Part shown: positions 22,878 through 32,815 of the stretch, one piece after another
Layout: each line of letters starts with the position of its first letter
How positions within the stretch are numbered: the stretch's first letter is position 1
DNA from: Hymenobacter negativus
GTDB taxonomy: Bacteria > Bacteroidota > Bacteroidia > Cytophagales > Hymenobacteraceae
Assembly (NCBI RefSeq): GCF_017571495.1
Contig: NZ_JAGETZ010000002.1
Span: 124,001-188,000, forward strand
Length of the DNA: 64,000 nucleotides
Reading direction: 5' to 3'
The notes under the pieces: model-generated
Database searches by the model: none
Seen by the model: the letters and a program-made list of their open reading frames with translations, nothing else
Told to the model about the DNA's origin: nothing
Program-made: the position numbers and the translations under genes

Positions 22878-25661
22878 ATGAAAATGAAATTTCTACGTCA
22901 TTGCGGCCTTTTGGTCATGCTTCTTTTTGCGGCCGGATTACGGTCGGCGCAAGCTCAGTCGTTCGCTTGGGCTCACTTAGTGCGGGGCGCCGTCGACACC
23001 ACTTTTGCGCAGCCCCAGGCCAGCACCACCGATGCAGCCGGCAACACGTACGTGGCCGTTAGCTACAAAGACAGCCTACGGGTGGGCAATATCCGGCTGG
23101 TCGGCCCGCGCAATTTTTCTCAGGCGCTGCTCAAATACGACGCAACGGGTGCCGTACTGTGGGCCAAGGCCTTGAACTATATCCAGAACATAAAGCTGAC
23201 CGCCGATAACAGCTCAGCAGGTGGCGTATTCGTTGTGGCCATCCGCAACTCCAGCACCCCTACCTGGGGCGGCGTGGCAGTGCCCATCGGCAATTTCTTG
23301 AGTTTCTATGCCAAATGCACGCCCAACGGGACGCTGCAATGGGCTTACGCGTTGCCAGCAGGCATCGGCACCTCTTCGATGGGAGCCGATAATGCGGGCA
23401 ATCTCTACATCGCCGGAGCGGCATCAGCCAATGCTACGGTGGGTGGTACGGTGATATTCATGGCCGAAAACTACGTCCTCAAAACTGACGGGACAGGGGC
23501 CTTCCAGTGGGTACGAACGATGCACATGACCACCGCGTCGTTTCCCATGACGATGTTCAACGTGGTAGCGAAGCCAGCGGGCGGCTGTCTGATAGGTGGC
23601 ATCATCAGCGGCATGGCTCTTTACCTGGGTTCGGGCTCGGGCACACTCCTGATTCCCAACCGGGCTGGGCCCTACGGCTTTTTAACCACCTTCGACGCGG
23701 CCGGTGCTCACCAGTGGAGCCAAGCTATGGGAACAGTCACCTCGACAGGTACAGGCTTTGCGGCGCCTTCCGCCGTGGCTGCCGACGCCAACGGCAACTG
23801 CTACGCTGGCGGCTCTACCACCGGCGCTTTGCAGATAGGTGGCGTAACACTGAATAGCGGCTTTTACTTAGCTAAATACGATGCTACCGGAGCCGTGCTG
23901 TGGGTACGCGACGCTCAAACACCCAACAGTTCCTCGAACGTTTCCCAGCTGGTAGTGGGCACCAGCGGCCCAACGGCAGTAGTATATGCGCCTGTGAGCG
24001 GCTCAGCCTCGCTAAATGTGGGCACACTGGCTCTGCGGTCGTTATACTCGTTTGTGCACTTCAACGACCAGGGCATGCCTCAATGGGCCGTGGGCGATAC
24101 CTGGCCCAATAGAATCGGACCCTATTTTTTACCCAGCGGCCTGGGCATCGACGGGCAGGATAATCTATATACCGTCGGACGTCCCAGCGACCTGTTTAAT
24201 AATTTCTCGGCCATTCAGCTCGGGGCCCAAACCACTGTGGGCAAAGGAACCATTGTGGCCCGCCTCAATGCCTACGCCAACACCTTGCGTGGCCAGGTTT
24301 ACCTTGACCAGAACGGCAACGGCCAGCAGGATACCGGCGAGGGTATATTTCCGCGACCGCTTACCGCTGTTCTGACCCAGGGCGGAGCCACTATCTACTC
24401 GGCAACAGGCACCGATGGTATCCTACAGGCTTACGCCGGTTCGGGTGCCTACACTTTGGCGCTGGCCCAGGTACCGGCTCGCTACACGGTGTCGCAGCCC
24501 AGCAGCGGCAGCTACACAGGCACTTTCAGCAGCAACCAGTTGGTGACCGGCCAGAACTTTGGCGTTGCGCCCATTGCCAACCAAGCCGATATCCGCATCA
24601 CGCTCACGCCTTACAGCACCGCACGGCCAGGCTTCACCACCAGCTACCGCGTCTCAATAGAGAATACAGGAACGACTACCGTGACTAGCGGCACGGCCAC
24701 TGTGGTGCTCGACAGCCATTTTACCTACATTAGCAGTTCGCCCAGCGCCAGTCGCACGGGCCAGACGCTGACGTGGAACTACGCCAACCTAGCACCCTTT
24801 GGCCAGCTCAGCTACGATGTGCTGGTGAGCCTGCCCACCAATACGGTAGTAGGCACGGCCTTGTCGTCCACCGCCACCGCATTGCTTACGGGCGACGTAG
24901 AGCCCACCGACAACACCAGCACCCTGGCCCAAACCGTGGTGGCCTCCTACGACCCCAACAGCATGGAGGTGAACTACGAGCGCATCACGCCCACGCAGGT
25001 GGCGGCCCAGCAGTGGCTCGAATACACCATTCACTTCCAGAATCTGGGCACGGCGGCGGCCGTCAACGTGATTCTGAGCGATACGCTGGATTACGATAAG
25101 CTCAACCCAGCCTCTTTGCAGTGGATAACGCAGTCGCACAACTGCATCTGGAGCCTTACCAGCATCGGGCCCAATACGGGCTTGCTCACGGTGCGTTTCC
25201 TCGGTATCAACCTGCCCGAGCGCAACGTGGACGTTATCCGGTCGCAGGGCTTTGTCCGGTTCCGGGTGCGGGCGCGGCCTACGCTGGCGGTGGGCGAAAT
25301 CATTCCCAACCACGCCGGCATCGTATTCGACTACAACTCGGCGGTGATTACTAATACGGCCACTACCACGGTATTCGTGGTTACGGCCGCTCTGGGCCAC
25401 CGCGATGCCGCTGCCTGGGATGCCTACCCCAACCCCGCTACCAATGTCGTAACCATTGCGGCCGACCTAGCCACCGCCGGCCCGGTGCGCGTAGAGTTGC
25501 TCGATGTGCTGGGCCGCCCCGTGCGCCAGCAAAGCTTCACGGCGCCGGCCGGCCCGCTACGCCAAGCCCTGAACCTGCAGGGCCTCGCGGCCGGCGTGTA
25601 CGTACTGCGCCTCACGCCGCCTACCGGCCCGGCTAGTAGCCGTCAGGTGGTGCTCAACTAG
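22878..25661 (+). CDS. Secreted T9SS type A cargo protein with SBBP, DUF11-like and DUF7619-like domains
   Basis: 927-residue exported protein. The ATG at 22878 begins the signal peptide (MKMKFLRHCGLLVMLLFAAG, then LRSAQAQ); the frame is open upstream without meaning. Residues 35-470 hold beta-propeller (SBBP-like) repeats with DAAGNTYVA, LKYDATGAVLWAK and DANGNCYAGGSTTG. A short SdrD-like segment LDQNGNGQQDTGEG follows, then a DUF11-like domain, then SYDPNSMEVNYERI...EYTIHFQNLGTA typical of DUF7619. The last 80 residues are a type A sorting domain (AYPNPATN, LDVLGRPVR, GLAAGVYVLRL), which sends the protein through the T9SS to the cell surface. Confidence 0.9.
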   Translation: MKMKFLRHCGLLVMLLFAAGLRSAQAQSFAWAHLVRGAVDTTFAQPQASTTDAAGNTYVAVSYKDSLRVGNIRLVGPRNFSQALLKYDATGAVLWAKALNYIQNIKLTADNSSAGGVFVVAIRNSSTPTWGGVAVPIGNFLSFYAKCTPNGTLQWAYALPAGIGTSSMGADNAGNLYIAGAASANATVGGTVIFMAENYVLKTDGTGAFQWVRTMHMTTASFPMTMFNVVAKPAGGCLIGGIISGMALYLGSGSGTLLIPNRAGPYGFLTTFDAAGAHQWSQAMGTVTSTGTGFAAPSAVAADANGNCYAGGSTTGALQIGGVTLNSGFYLAKYDATGAVLWVRDAQTPNSSSNVSQLVVGTSGPTAVVYAPVSGSASLNVGTLALRSLYSFVHFNDQGMPQWAVGDTWPNRIGPYFLPSGLGIDGQDNLYTVGRPSDLFNNFSAIQLGAQTTVGKGTIVARLNAYANTLRGQVYLDQNGNGQQDTGEGIFPRPLTAVLTQGGATIYSATGTDGILQAYAGSGAYTLALAQVPARYTVSQPSSGSYTGTFSSNQLVTGQNFGVAPIANQADIRITLTPYSTARPGFTTSYRVSIENTGTTTVTSGTATVVLDSHFTYISSSPSASRTGQTLTWNYANLAPFGQLSYDVLVSLPTNTVVGTALSSTATALLTGDVEPTDNTSTLAQTVVASYDPNSMEVNYERITPTQVAAQQWLEYTIHFQNLGTAAAVNVILSDTLDYDKLNPASLQWITQSHNCIWSLTSIGPNTGLLTVRFLGINLPERNVDVIRSQGFVRFRVRARPTLAVGEIIPNHAGIVFDYNSAVITNTATTTVFVVTAALGHRDAAAWDAYPNPATNVVTIAADLATAGPVRVELLDVLGRPVRQQSFTAPAGPLRQALNLQGLAAGVYVLRLTPPTGPASSRQVVLN

Positions 25662-25706
25662 CTTTTTCTTCCTCCACTTTCCATTTTCTTTCCTTTCCAG
25701 TTGCTT

Positions 25707-25745
25707 AAAAGCCGGACCGCCCCACAGGTGGTCCGGCTTTTTTTG
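25707..25745 (+). terminator. Strong intrinsic terminator
   Basis: AAAAGCCGGACC (25707-25718) pairs perfectly with GGTCCGGCTTTT (25730-25741), followed by more T. It ends the T9SS cargo gene. The rest of the 300-nt gap up to 25962 is GC-rich and shows no other feature. Confidence 0.93.
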
Positions 25746-25962
25746 CGTTTTAGGGAAACAGGAATTGGTCTGGTTTTGAGGCCGGGCCGTCTGGAAAACC
25801 AGGGCGTTGGTCGGGGTGCGGCACGGGCGGCTGCTTGGGGGCCACTGCGTCGGAGCCAGTTTGGCACGGTTTTGCAATGTACCCTTTCATCGGCCCAGTA
25901 GCCGGGCCGGGGATTCCGGCCTCTAGCAGCCGGTTTCTTTCTCACTCCAACTATTCTTGGTT

Positions 25963-26775
25963 ATGAAAATTTCACGCCTTTCGGGCGGCCTGGCCGTGGC
26001 TTGCCTATTGATTTCTGCAACGTTCACCAACGCTTCGGCCCAAGGGGCCCGCGATGCCTACGGCAACCCCAAAGCGGCGCCTTCGCCCCGGCCCATGGGC
26101 AGTGCCCCGCGCCGTACCTACAGCAGCAAGCCAACATATTCGGCCCCTTCTTCCAGCAGCACTTCCGGCGTAAAAATCGGTGTGCGGGCCGGCCTCAACG
26201 TGGCTGATGTGCAGGGTGATGCCGTAAAAACCTTCACCGACCTAGCCGGCTACGCCCCCGACGGTGCCGTGACCAAGGAAATGCGTCCTGGCTTCTACGC
26301 CGGGCTCTACGCCACACTGCCCATCACCCCTAATTTCGCCATCGAGCCCGGCGTTACTTATTCTGAGAAAGGCACCGTGCTGCGCGGCACCCTACCCTTT
26401 CCCGCCCTCGATTTCCTGAACGCCAACGTGACTGGTACCGCCCGCCTGGCGTATGTGGATGTGCCGGTGCTGGCCAAAGTGTTTGTTACGCCGGGCTTCT
26501 ACCTCTACGCCGGCCCCCAAGCCTCATTCCTGGTCAGCGGCAAGGCCCGCGTGGAAGCCGGGGCCCTGGGCTTCACGGCCTACAAGCAGGATTTCGACAT
26601 CTCCAGCCAGCTGCGTAAGGTTGATTTTGCCGCCGTGGGCGGCTTGGGCTACCAGTTCGAAAACGGCCTGGGCCTAAGCGCCGGCTACGACTACGGCCTC
26701 ACGTCGCTCGACACCGGCAACCGCTTCGACGCCCAGAACCGCGTCATCAAAGTCGGCCTGAATTACTCCTTCTAA
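25963..26775 (+). CDS. Outer-membrane beta-barrel protein (porin/PorT-like family)
   Basis: 270-residue exported protein; the ATG at 25963 begins signal peptide MKISRLSGGLAVACLLISAT. After a Ser/Pro-rich linker the mature part is a beta-barrel of the OMP_b-brl_2 kind: VKIGVRAGLNVADVQGD, MRPGFYAGLYATLPITPNF, IEPGVTYSEKG, YLYAGPQASFLVSGK and GLGYQFENGLGLSAGYDYGL. It ends IKVGLNYSF with a terminal Phe. Function beyond the fold is unknown. Confidence 0.85.
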   Translation: MKISRLSGGLAVACLLISATFTNASAQGARDAYGNPKAAPSPRPMGSAPRRTYSSKPTYSAPSSSSTSGVKIGVRAGLNVADVQGDAVKTFTDLAGYAPDGAVTKEMRPGFYAGLYATLPITPNFAIEPGVTYSEKGTVLRGTLPFPALDFLNANVTGTARLAYVDVPVLAKVFVTPGFYLYAGPQASFLVSGKARVEAGALGFTAYKQDFDISSQLRKVDFAAVGGLGYQFENGLGLSAGYDYGLTSLDTGNRFDAQNRVIKVGLNYSF

Positions 26776-26852
26776 AGCGGATTAACCGCCATTCTATCCC
26801 ACATATTCGCTCCGGTTTATTGCTCGGGTAAACATTCGAAATAGGTTATAAA

Positions 26853-26884
26853 AAAGGCCCCGCTGGTAGCTCAGCTGGGCCTTT
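26853..26884. terminator. Bidirectional terminator
   Basis: AAAGGCCC (26853-26860) pairs with GGGCCTTT (26877-26884), and an inner CGCTG/CAGCT stem extends it. A-rich and T-containing flanks on both sides suit convergent genes ending at 26775 and 26957. Confidence 0.8.
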
Positions 26885-26956
26885 CTAGTTATATGCCCGT
26901 CGGTGTGTACTGCCCTTGCACAGCACACATTGGCGGGCGCAGGTTAGTAGAAACTG

Positions 26957-29764
26957 CTATCGAATCACTTCCAGCCATCCCTTATAGAGCACGTTGACTA
27001 TGGGCCGGCGCAGGATGTAGTAGTACAGGCCGGGCGCGGCATCCCTGCCCCATTCCTGGTGGTAGGCGGTGGTATGATATACCTGGCGGCCCCAGCGGTT
27101 GTAGAGCGTCAGGTCCCAGTCGCCTCCGGTCATGTTTCGCACAAAAAACCGGTCGTTCTGCTGGTCTTCGTTGGGTGTGATAACGTTGGGAATGAGCAGG
27201 CAACTGGTGTACGACACCCCGCGCCGCAGCGTGATGCTTTCGCAAGATGTGCTGATTCGGAGAGAATAAACTCCGTTTTCGCGCACGGTCAGGGTGGGAC
27301 CGTGGCTGCCATCGGACCAGCTAAGCGACACGCCCGGACCGGCTACCGCGGGCGCCCGGAGCAGCAGGGGCTCTTCTAGGCACATCGTCGTGTCGGCCCC
27401 GAGGGTGAGGCCCGTTGGGATGACGTATGCGGGCAGCACCCGTAGTGAGTCGCGGCTGGTGCAGCCGCCAGCGTAGGTAAGCACTACGCCGTAAGTACCG
27501 GGCTGCGCTATGGCGACGGTGGGTGTGGTGGCACCGGTGTTCCAGCGGTAGGAGAGGGCATCGGGGTTGAGGGCCGTTAGCGTAAGGGTAGTGCCCCGGC
27601 ACAAAATGGTATCGCCGCTCACGGAAGCGACTTTGGCCACGGGCGGGCCTACGGTATGCGTGGCCGTGAGTTGGCAGCCGTCGGCAAAGGTGGCGGTGAC
27701 CCGGTAGGTGCCGGCCTGCCTCACCAGCAGTGTGGGCGTGGTGGCGCCCGTATCCCAGCGGTAGCCCGTCACGGCCGCGCCGGTGGCGGTGGCCGTGAGC
27801 GTGGTGCTTTGCCCCGGACACAACTGCAACCGGCCGCTGATGCGAACCTCATTGCCCACCACCACGGCCTGCGCCGTGGCCGTGCAGGCTGTGCTGAAAG
27901 CAGCCGTGACGCTGTAGGTACCGGGCTGCGTGATAGTAATACTGGGCGTGGTTTCGCCCGTGCTCCAGCCCCAGGCCACTGCCCCGGCTGCTACGGCCGT
28001 GAGTTGGCGTGGAGTGCCAGGGCAGAGGTAGCCGGCATTGCCCGTTATGGCCACGGTGGGCGGCGGAATGCCCCGCACCCGGTACGTTTCGGACAAGCTA
28101 TAACCGTTGGGAAAAGTAGCTGTGACGGTATAGGTGCCTGGCTGCGTCACGGTGATAGAAGCCGTGGCGGCGCCCGTATTCCAGCGCCAGCGCATGCCGG
28201 TGCCAAGGGTGCTGGCCGTGAGCAGCGTGCCGCCGCCGCTGCACAGCACCGAGTCGCCGGCGATGCGCAACCGGTTGGGCTGCATGCGGGCCACGAAGGT
28301 GGAAGTCAAAAGCGTGGGGTCGCCCGGCACAGCAAGAGGCCCGAAATTCATCGCCGGGCTGAAATACTCGCCAACAACGTAGGGCGTAGCGAAGGGACCA
28401 AGGGCAAAACTCGTTTCTCTATCGTCTTGCTGGCCCCCGGCTGGCACGGCCCACAGCCAGTTGCCAGTCGCATCAAGCTTGGCCACGTAGATGTCGTCGA
28501 ACAACAAGCTGATATTCTGTGACACCAAGGTTATTGAGCCAAACTGCGTAAGCCCCCGAAAGCTGCCAGAAATGTAGATGCCGTCACGGTCATCAACAGC
28601 GATGCCGGCACACGAAGCGCCGTAAGTGCCGCCCGCGGTGCGAGCCCACTGCCAGGTACCCGCTGCATCGAGCTTGGCCACAAAAACGTCATCGAGCGAA
28701 ACCGTGGTGCCAATGCTGCTGACGGTGTACGCCCCAAAAGTGAGGCTGCCAAGGTACCTGCCGGCGAGGTAGCACACGCCCGCAGCATCTACGGCCAGAC
28801 GGCCAATAAAAAAGCCGCTTGTTAAACTGGTAGCGGAACCGGGCAGCACCGACGTGACCCGTTGGTAGGCCCCCGTAGCCGCATCGAGTTGGGCCACCAC
28901 CATGGCCCTGGGCACTGCAAACACCCCAAGCTGGCCACCAGTACCCGACACCATTCCGGCGATGTAGGCATGCCCCGCGGCATCGAGGGCCACATCGGTG
29001 GCTAAATCGTAGCCGTTGCTGCCCCCGCGCACGGCCCAGCGCCAAATATTGTTGGCGTCAAGGCGGGCCACAAACAAGTCCTCGGCCCCGGCAGTCGTCA
29101 AAACAGAGCTGCCAAACGTAGCGGCATCACTAAACGCGCCGGTGAGGTAAGCGTTGCCACTGCCGTCGAGGGTTATGCGGCTCACCGTTTCGTTGCTGGC
29201 CCCGCCCGCCCGCACGGCCGACAGCCAATTGCCATTGGTGTCAAGTCGGCCCACAAATAGGTCGCTGCCACCAGCATTGGTGAGCGTAATGTTGCCCAGC
29301 GTGAGCGTGGGCCCCGAAAAGCTGCCTGCCACCCGCAGGTTGCCGGCAGCATCCACGGCTAAGTTAACGCTGTTGACGCCCATTCCAAGGGCCCCATTAT
29401 TGCCATTTGTATTGATGGTCACAATCCAGCGGTAGCTGCCCGTAGCGTCGATTTTGGCAATGTAGGTGCTGCCCGCACCCGCCGATGAAACAGTGGTACT
29501 GCCCAAACGCACTGAGCCGCTAAACTGGCCGCTAACGTAGCTGTTGCCCGCCGCATCCACGGCAATGTCGTGCGAAAAGGGCCTACTGTTGGCCCCAGGA
29601 GCTAGCACACGCGCGGCCATGTCGAAGGTGGGCGCGGTTTGGGCAGCGGCGGCTTGCGCAAGCAGGCAGCTTAGCACGAGTAGCCGCCCGGCCAGCGCTA
29701 GCCAGCCAACGGATAACAGTTTAAACACAGTGTGGCAGGGTAAAAGTGAGAGGGAAGCAAGCAA
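26957..29764 (-). CDS. Secreted T9SS type B cargo protein with SBBP and Ig/PKD-like repeats
   Basis: 935-residue exported protein with an N-terminal signal (GRLLVLSCLLAQAAAAQ). Residues 45-500 contain SBBP-like repeats (DAAGNSYVSGQFSGSVRLGS, AKLDATGNWLWAV). Residues 510-830 hold about four Ig/PKD-like repeats with the recurring YRWNTGATTPTVAIAQPGTY pattern. The C-terminal 90 residues are a type B sorting domain: PNVITPNEDQQNDRFFVRNM, LTLYNRWGRQVYH, PGLYYYILR and YKGWLEVIR. Such proteins are often adhesins or surface proteins of gliding bacteria. Confidence 0.9.
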   Translation of the reverse strand: MLASLSLLPCHTVFKLLSVGWLALAGRLLVLSCLLAQAAAAQTAPTFDMAARVLAPGANSRPFSHDIAVDAAGNSYVSGQFSGSVRLGSTTVSSAGAGSTYIAKIDATGSYRWIVTINTNGNNGALGMGVNSVNLAVDAAGNLRVAGSFSGPTLTLGNITLTNAGGSDLFVGRLDTNGNWLSAVRAGGASNETVSRITLDGSGNAYLTGAFSDAATFGSSVLTTAGAEDLFVARLDANNIWRWAVRGGSNGYDLATDVALDAAGHAYIAGMVSGTGGQLGVFAVPRAMVVAQLDAATGAYQRVTSVLPGSATSLTSGFFIGRLAVDAAGVCYLAGRYLGSLTFGAYTVSSIGTTVSLDDVFVAKLDAAGTWQWARTAGGTYGASCAGIAVDDRDGIYISGSFRGLTQFGSITLVSQNISLLFDDIYVAKLDATGNWLWAVPAGGQQDDRETSFALGPFATPYVVGEYFSPAMNFGPLAVPGDPTLLTSTFVARMQPNRLRIAGDSVLCSGGGTLLTASTLGTGMRWRWNTGAATASITVTQPGTYTVTATFPNGYSLSETYRVRGIPPPTVAITGNAGYLCPGTPRQLTAVAAGAVAWGWSTGETTPSITITQPGTYSVTAAFSTACTATAQAVVVGNEVRISGRLQLCPGQSTTLTATATGAAVTGYRWDTGATTPTLLVRQAGTYRVTATFADGCQLTATHTVGPPVAKVASVSGDTILCRGTTLTLTALNPDALSYRWNTGATTPTVAIAQPGTYGVVLTYAGGCTSRDSLRVLPAYVIPTGLTLGADTTMCLEEPLLLRAPAVAGPGVSLSWSDGSHGPTLTVRENGVYSLRISTSCESITLRRGVSYTSCLLIPNVITPNEDQQNDRFFVRNMTGGDWDLTLYNRWGRQVYHTTAYHQEWGRDAAPGLYYYILRRPIVNVLYKGWLEVIR

Positions 29765-29771
29765 CGCAGAG

Positions 29772-29822
29772 GAAAGCCGGGTATTATGTGGTCAATTGAT
29801 TTCCACGTAATACCCGGCTTTC
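29772..29822 (-). terminator. Long hairpin between the VWA gene and the T9SS type B gene
   Basis: 20-bp arms (29772-29791 and 29803-29822) pair with one mismatch; the stem contains GAAAGCCGGGTATTA. It lies downstream of the VWA gene and 7 nt upstream of the next start codon, both on the minus strand, so it probably terminates the former. Confidence 0.65.
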
Positions 29823-29886
29823 GAGCGGACTCTCATCACCTGCTTTTCCCGCACGAACTCATCAAAGGCCGCGCTCTACCACTACA

Positions 29887-31929
29887 CTACCGGGCGCCCA
29901 CGGTGCCGCTGCCGCTCAGGCCCTCGGCCAGACGCACGAGGCGTACCAGTTCGGCGCGGTAGCCGTCCGCGTCGGTGCCGCGGGCGTCGTTGGCCAGCTT
30001 CTCGGTGGCGGCCCAGGTGGCGGTGCCGCGCTGTTCGCTCTGGCGCAGCAGCATGCCAAACTGCGCTACAGCAGCAGCAAAGCGGAAGTCGGGCGAGGCT
30101 TTCTCGATGGCCACGGGCGTGCCCACCAGTGGCTGGGCCAGCAGCTTGCTGGTGCTGCCCTGCGGCTCTTTGTAACGCAGCTTCACGGTCAGCACATCGT
30201 TGGTGAGGAATTGCTGCATGCTGGCCGGTGTGGCTTTGGTGGGCTGGTACTTGAGGTCGTCAATTAGGGGCTGGGCGCTGCCCACGGGCACTATTTCGTA
30301 GAGCGCCGTGACAGTGTGGCCCGCGCCCAGCTCGCCGGCGTCTTTGCGGTCGTTGTTGAAGTCCTCAGCTTCGAGCAAGCGGTTTTCGTAGCCCACCAGG
30401 CGGTAGTTGGCCACGCGGGCGGGGTTGAATTCAATTTGCAGCTTCACGTCTTTGGCCACGGTGAAGAGTGTGCCGCCGAATTGCGCCACCAGCACCCGGC
30501 CAGCCTCATCGAGGTTGTCGAGGTAGGCGTAATTGCCGTTGCCTTTATCGGCCAGGGTTTCCATGCGGGCATCGCGTAGGTTGCCGCGCCCGCAGCCCAA
30601 CATGGTCAGGAACACGCCGCTTTCGCGCTGGTCCACAATCAGTTTTTCCATGGCTTCATCGGAGCTTTCGCCCACGTTAAAATCTCCATCGGAAGCCAGA
30701 ATTACGCGGTTATTACCTTCTTTCTGAAAATATTGACGGGCCGTGGAGTAGGCCAGGCGCAGGCCCGCACCGCCCGCCGTAGAGCCGCCGGCCTGCAAGC
30801 GGTCGATGGCATCAAGGATGACCTGCGGCTGCGAGCCGGGCGTGGGCGGCAGCACGAGGCCGGCGGCACCGGCGTACACCACCAGTGCCACGTGGTCCTG
30901 GGGCCGCAGCTGTTGCACCAGCAGCTTCAGGCCGGCCTGCACCAGCGGCAGGCGGTCGGGGCCGCTCATCGAGCCCGATACATCAACCAGGAATACGAGG
31001 TTGGCAGGCGGCAGCTTGGCGGTTTCTACTTTACGGGCCTGAATGCCGATGCGGGCCAGTTGGTGGGCGGGGTTCCAGGGGCACACGGCCAATTCGGTGC
31101 TCATGCGCACGGGGTCGGGCGAGGTGGCGGGCGGCGCGGCGTAGTCGTAGCGGAAGTAGTTCAGCATTTCTTCCACCCGCACGGCGTCGCGTGGGGGCAG
31201 CTGTCCTTCGTTCAGAAAGCGGCGTACGTTGGTGTAGCTCGCATTGTCCACATCGAGCGAGAAGGTGCTAAGCGGCGCGCTTTTCGCCGAGAAAAAGGCA
31301 TTTTCCTTGACGTGGGCGTAAGTATCGCCGGCTCCGGCCTCCTCACGGGCCGGCATCGTAGCCATGGGTGCAGCCAGAGGATATGTGCTGTCGGCTAGCT
31401 CGTATTCGACTTGGCCGTAGCTTGCTTTGCGGTCGTCACGCTTGGCTTTACTGGGGCTGGCCGCGCCGCGTATCCGAACGCCCGGCACCTTCCCTTCCAG
31501 CCCCTGCACCTGCGAAACGGAGCCGGTCACGCCGCGGCGCGTCTGAACGCCGTAGGCCGTCACCGCCACTTCGTTCAGCGTTTTGGTGTCGGCCCGCAAG
31601 CTCAGGTTGAGGGTGTGCAGCTTGCCCACGGGCTTCTCCACCGTCACGTACCCAATGGCGCTGAACCGCAGCACCGCCTTTGCAGCATTGGGCACGAGCA
31701 GCGAATAGCGCCCTTGCGCATCGGTGCTGGCCCCGGTGGTCGTGCCTTTTATCGTGACCGTGATACCAGGTAGAGGCTGGTTGGCCTGGTCGGTAATCTG
31801 CCCGGACACAACCCAGCTTTTGGCGGTGTTTTCCAGCGGTGCTGGGGCGGGCTGGGCAACGGTTTGGGCCGCAACGGGCGGCGCGCTCAGCGCAGCGGTG
31901 AGCAGGGGCAGCAGCAACAGGTTTCGCAT
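29887..31929 (-). CDS. VWA/YfbK-DUF3520 protein with carboxypeptidase-like and plug-like N terminus
   Basis: 680-residue exported protein; ATG at 31929 begins signal peptide MRNLLLLPLLTAALSAPPVA. Domain order: carboxypeptidase-regulatory-like domain (about 42-115, GQITDQANQPLPGITVTIKG), a SusC-like TonB-plug fragment (about 118-160, LNEVAVTAYGVQTRRGVTGS), a YfbK-type N-terminal domain (FSLDVDNASYTNVRRFLNEG), a VWA domain with metal site DVSGSMS, and a C-terminal DUF3520-like domain. The role is unknown; VWA domains bind protein partners. It is divergent from an ECF sigma/anti-sigma pair, which may control it. Confidence 0.85.
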   Translation of the reverse strand: MRNLLLLPLLTAALSAPPVAAQTVAQPAPAPLENTAKSWVVSGQITDQANQPLPGITVTIKGTTTGASTDAQGRYSLLVPNAAKAVLRFSAIGYVTVEKPVGKLHTLNLSLRADTKTLNEVAVTAYGVQTRRGVTGSVSQVQGLEGKVPGVRIRGAASPSKAKRDDRKASYGQVEYELADSTYPLAAPMATMPAREEAGAGDTYAHVKENAFFSAKSAPLSTFSLDVDNASYTNVRRFLNEGQLPPRDAVRVEEMLNYFRYDYAAPPATSPDPVRMSTELAVCPWNPAHQLARIGIQARKVETAKLPPANLVFLVDVSGSMSGPDRLPLVQAGLKLLVQQLRPQDHVALVVYAGAAGLVLPPTPGSQPQVILDAIDRLQAGGSTAGGAGLRLAYSTARQYFQKEGNNRVILASDGDFNVGESSDEAMEKLIVDQRESGVFLTMLGCGRGNLRDARMETLADKGNGNYAYLDNLDEAGRVLVAQFGGTLFTVAKDVKLQIEFNPARVANYRLVGYENRLLEAEDFNNDRKDAGELGAGHTVTALYEIVPVGSAQPLIDDLKYQPTKATPASMQQFLTNDVLTVKLRYKEPQGSTSKLLAQPLVGTPVAIEKASPDFRFAAAVAQFGMLLRQSEQRGTATWAATEKLANDARGTDADGYRAELVRLVRLAEGLSGSGTVGAR

Positions 31930-32013
31930 GGCATCAAGAGGTTTGGGGTGAAACTTGCTGATTTGATGCGGGGCGTTCGCGGATTGCATACGAGTCAGAG
32001 AAAAAACCGTCAC

Positions 32014-32083
32014 GCGCGGCCGTTCAACCTTGCCCCGGCCCTCTCCAAATGAAAGGACCAGGGGCAAGGTTGAACGGCCGCGC
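32014..32083. repeat. 23-bp perfect inverted repeat in the divergent promoter region
   Basis: Arms 32014-32036 and 32061-32083 are exact complements containing CCGTTCAACCTTGCCCC. The element lies between the VWA gene (start 31929) and the ECF sigma gene (start 32123). A partial copy, TTGAACCTTGCCCCC, lies near 37257 after fumC, so it is probably a dispersed repeat and not an operator. Confidence 0.7.
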
Positions 32084-32122
32084 TTGGCAGGCCCGCCGAA
32101 ATTGCCCTAACTTCCCAGCGCC

Positions 32123-32815
32123 ATGTTCTTCCGCCGTGCCAAACCCTCTGCTGCTGCACCGCTCTCCGACCAGGAGCTGCTGGCTCGTTACCGCACACGC
32201 GGCGTGGTAGCCGACCTCGGCTTGCTCTACGACCGCTATCTGCCCGAAGCCTTTGCCGTGTGCCGCCGCTACCTGGCCCCGCCCGATGAGGACGCCCAGG
32301 ACGCCGTGATGCAGCTTTTTGAGCACCTGGTGAAGGTGCTGCGCACCCACGCGCCGGATAATTTTCCGGCCTGGCTACACACCACTGCCCGCAACCATTG
32401 CCTGATGCAGCTGCGGTCCCGCAAGCGGGCCGGCCCCAGTTCCGGCCCGCTCGTGCTCAGCTTTCCTGATGCGACGGATGTGGAATTGGCCACCGGCCGG
32501 CATCTGCTGGACGAAGACGCGGCCAATGAGGACGCCGAAGAAACCGAAATCCGCCTGCAAAGCATGGAAGCCGCCCTTGCCCAGCTGCCACCGGCCCAGC
32601 GTCGCTGCCTTGAATTGTTTTACCTCGAAAAGAAAAGCTACCGCGAAATCACCCTCGAAACCGGCCTTGAGCTGAACCTGGTACGCAGCCACTTGCAAAA
32701 CGGGAAGCGGATGCTGCGCCGCCAGCTTGAACCGCCCGCGCCGCCCAAAGCGTCCGGTACACGCCCTCCACTTCCCGCCTCCGACTCCAACAATCCGCTC
32801 CATGTCGCCCGCTGA
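32123..32815 (+). CDS. ECF-type RNA polymerase sigma factor
   Basis: 230 residues. Region 2: LLYDRYLPEAFAVCRRYLAP, EDAQDAVMQLFEHL, PAWLHTTARNHCLMQLRSRK. Region 4: LPPAQRRCLELFYLEKKSYR followed by EITLETGLELNLVRSHLQNG. The linker between the two (about 100-145) is longer than usual and acidic. Its stop lies inside the next gene (14-bp overlap), so expression is coupled to the anti-sigma protein. Confidence 0.92.
   Translation: MFFRRAKPSAAAPLSDQELLARYRTRGVVADLGLLYDRYLPEAFAVCRRYLAPPDEDAQDAVMQLFEHLVKVLRTHAPDNFPAWLHTTARNHCLMQLRSRKRAGPSSGPLVLSFPDATDVELATGRHLLDEDAANEDAEETEIRLQSMEAALAQLPPAQRRCLELFYLEKKSYREITLETGLELNLVRSHLQNGKRMLRRQLEPPAPPKASGTRPPLPASDSNNPLHVAR

Noticed and set aside
29840..29890. 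tRNA-like sequence on the minus strand (GTAGTGGTAGAGCGCGGCC)
   Set aside because: It resembles a D-arm, but there is no T-arm (GGTTCAAATCC-type), no acceptor pairing, and part of it is the 3' end of the VWA gene.
32014..32083. Inverted repeat as ECF operator
   Set aside because: A partial copy of the same motif occurs after fumC (about 37257), so a dispersed repeat is more likely.
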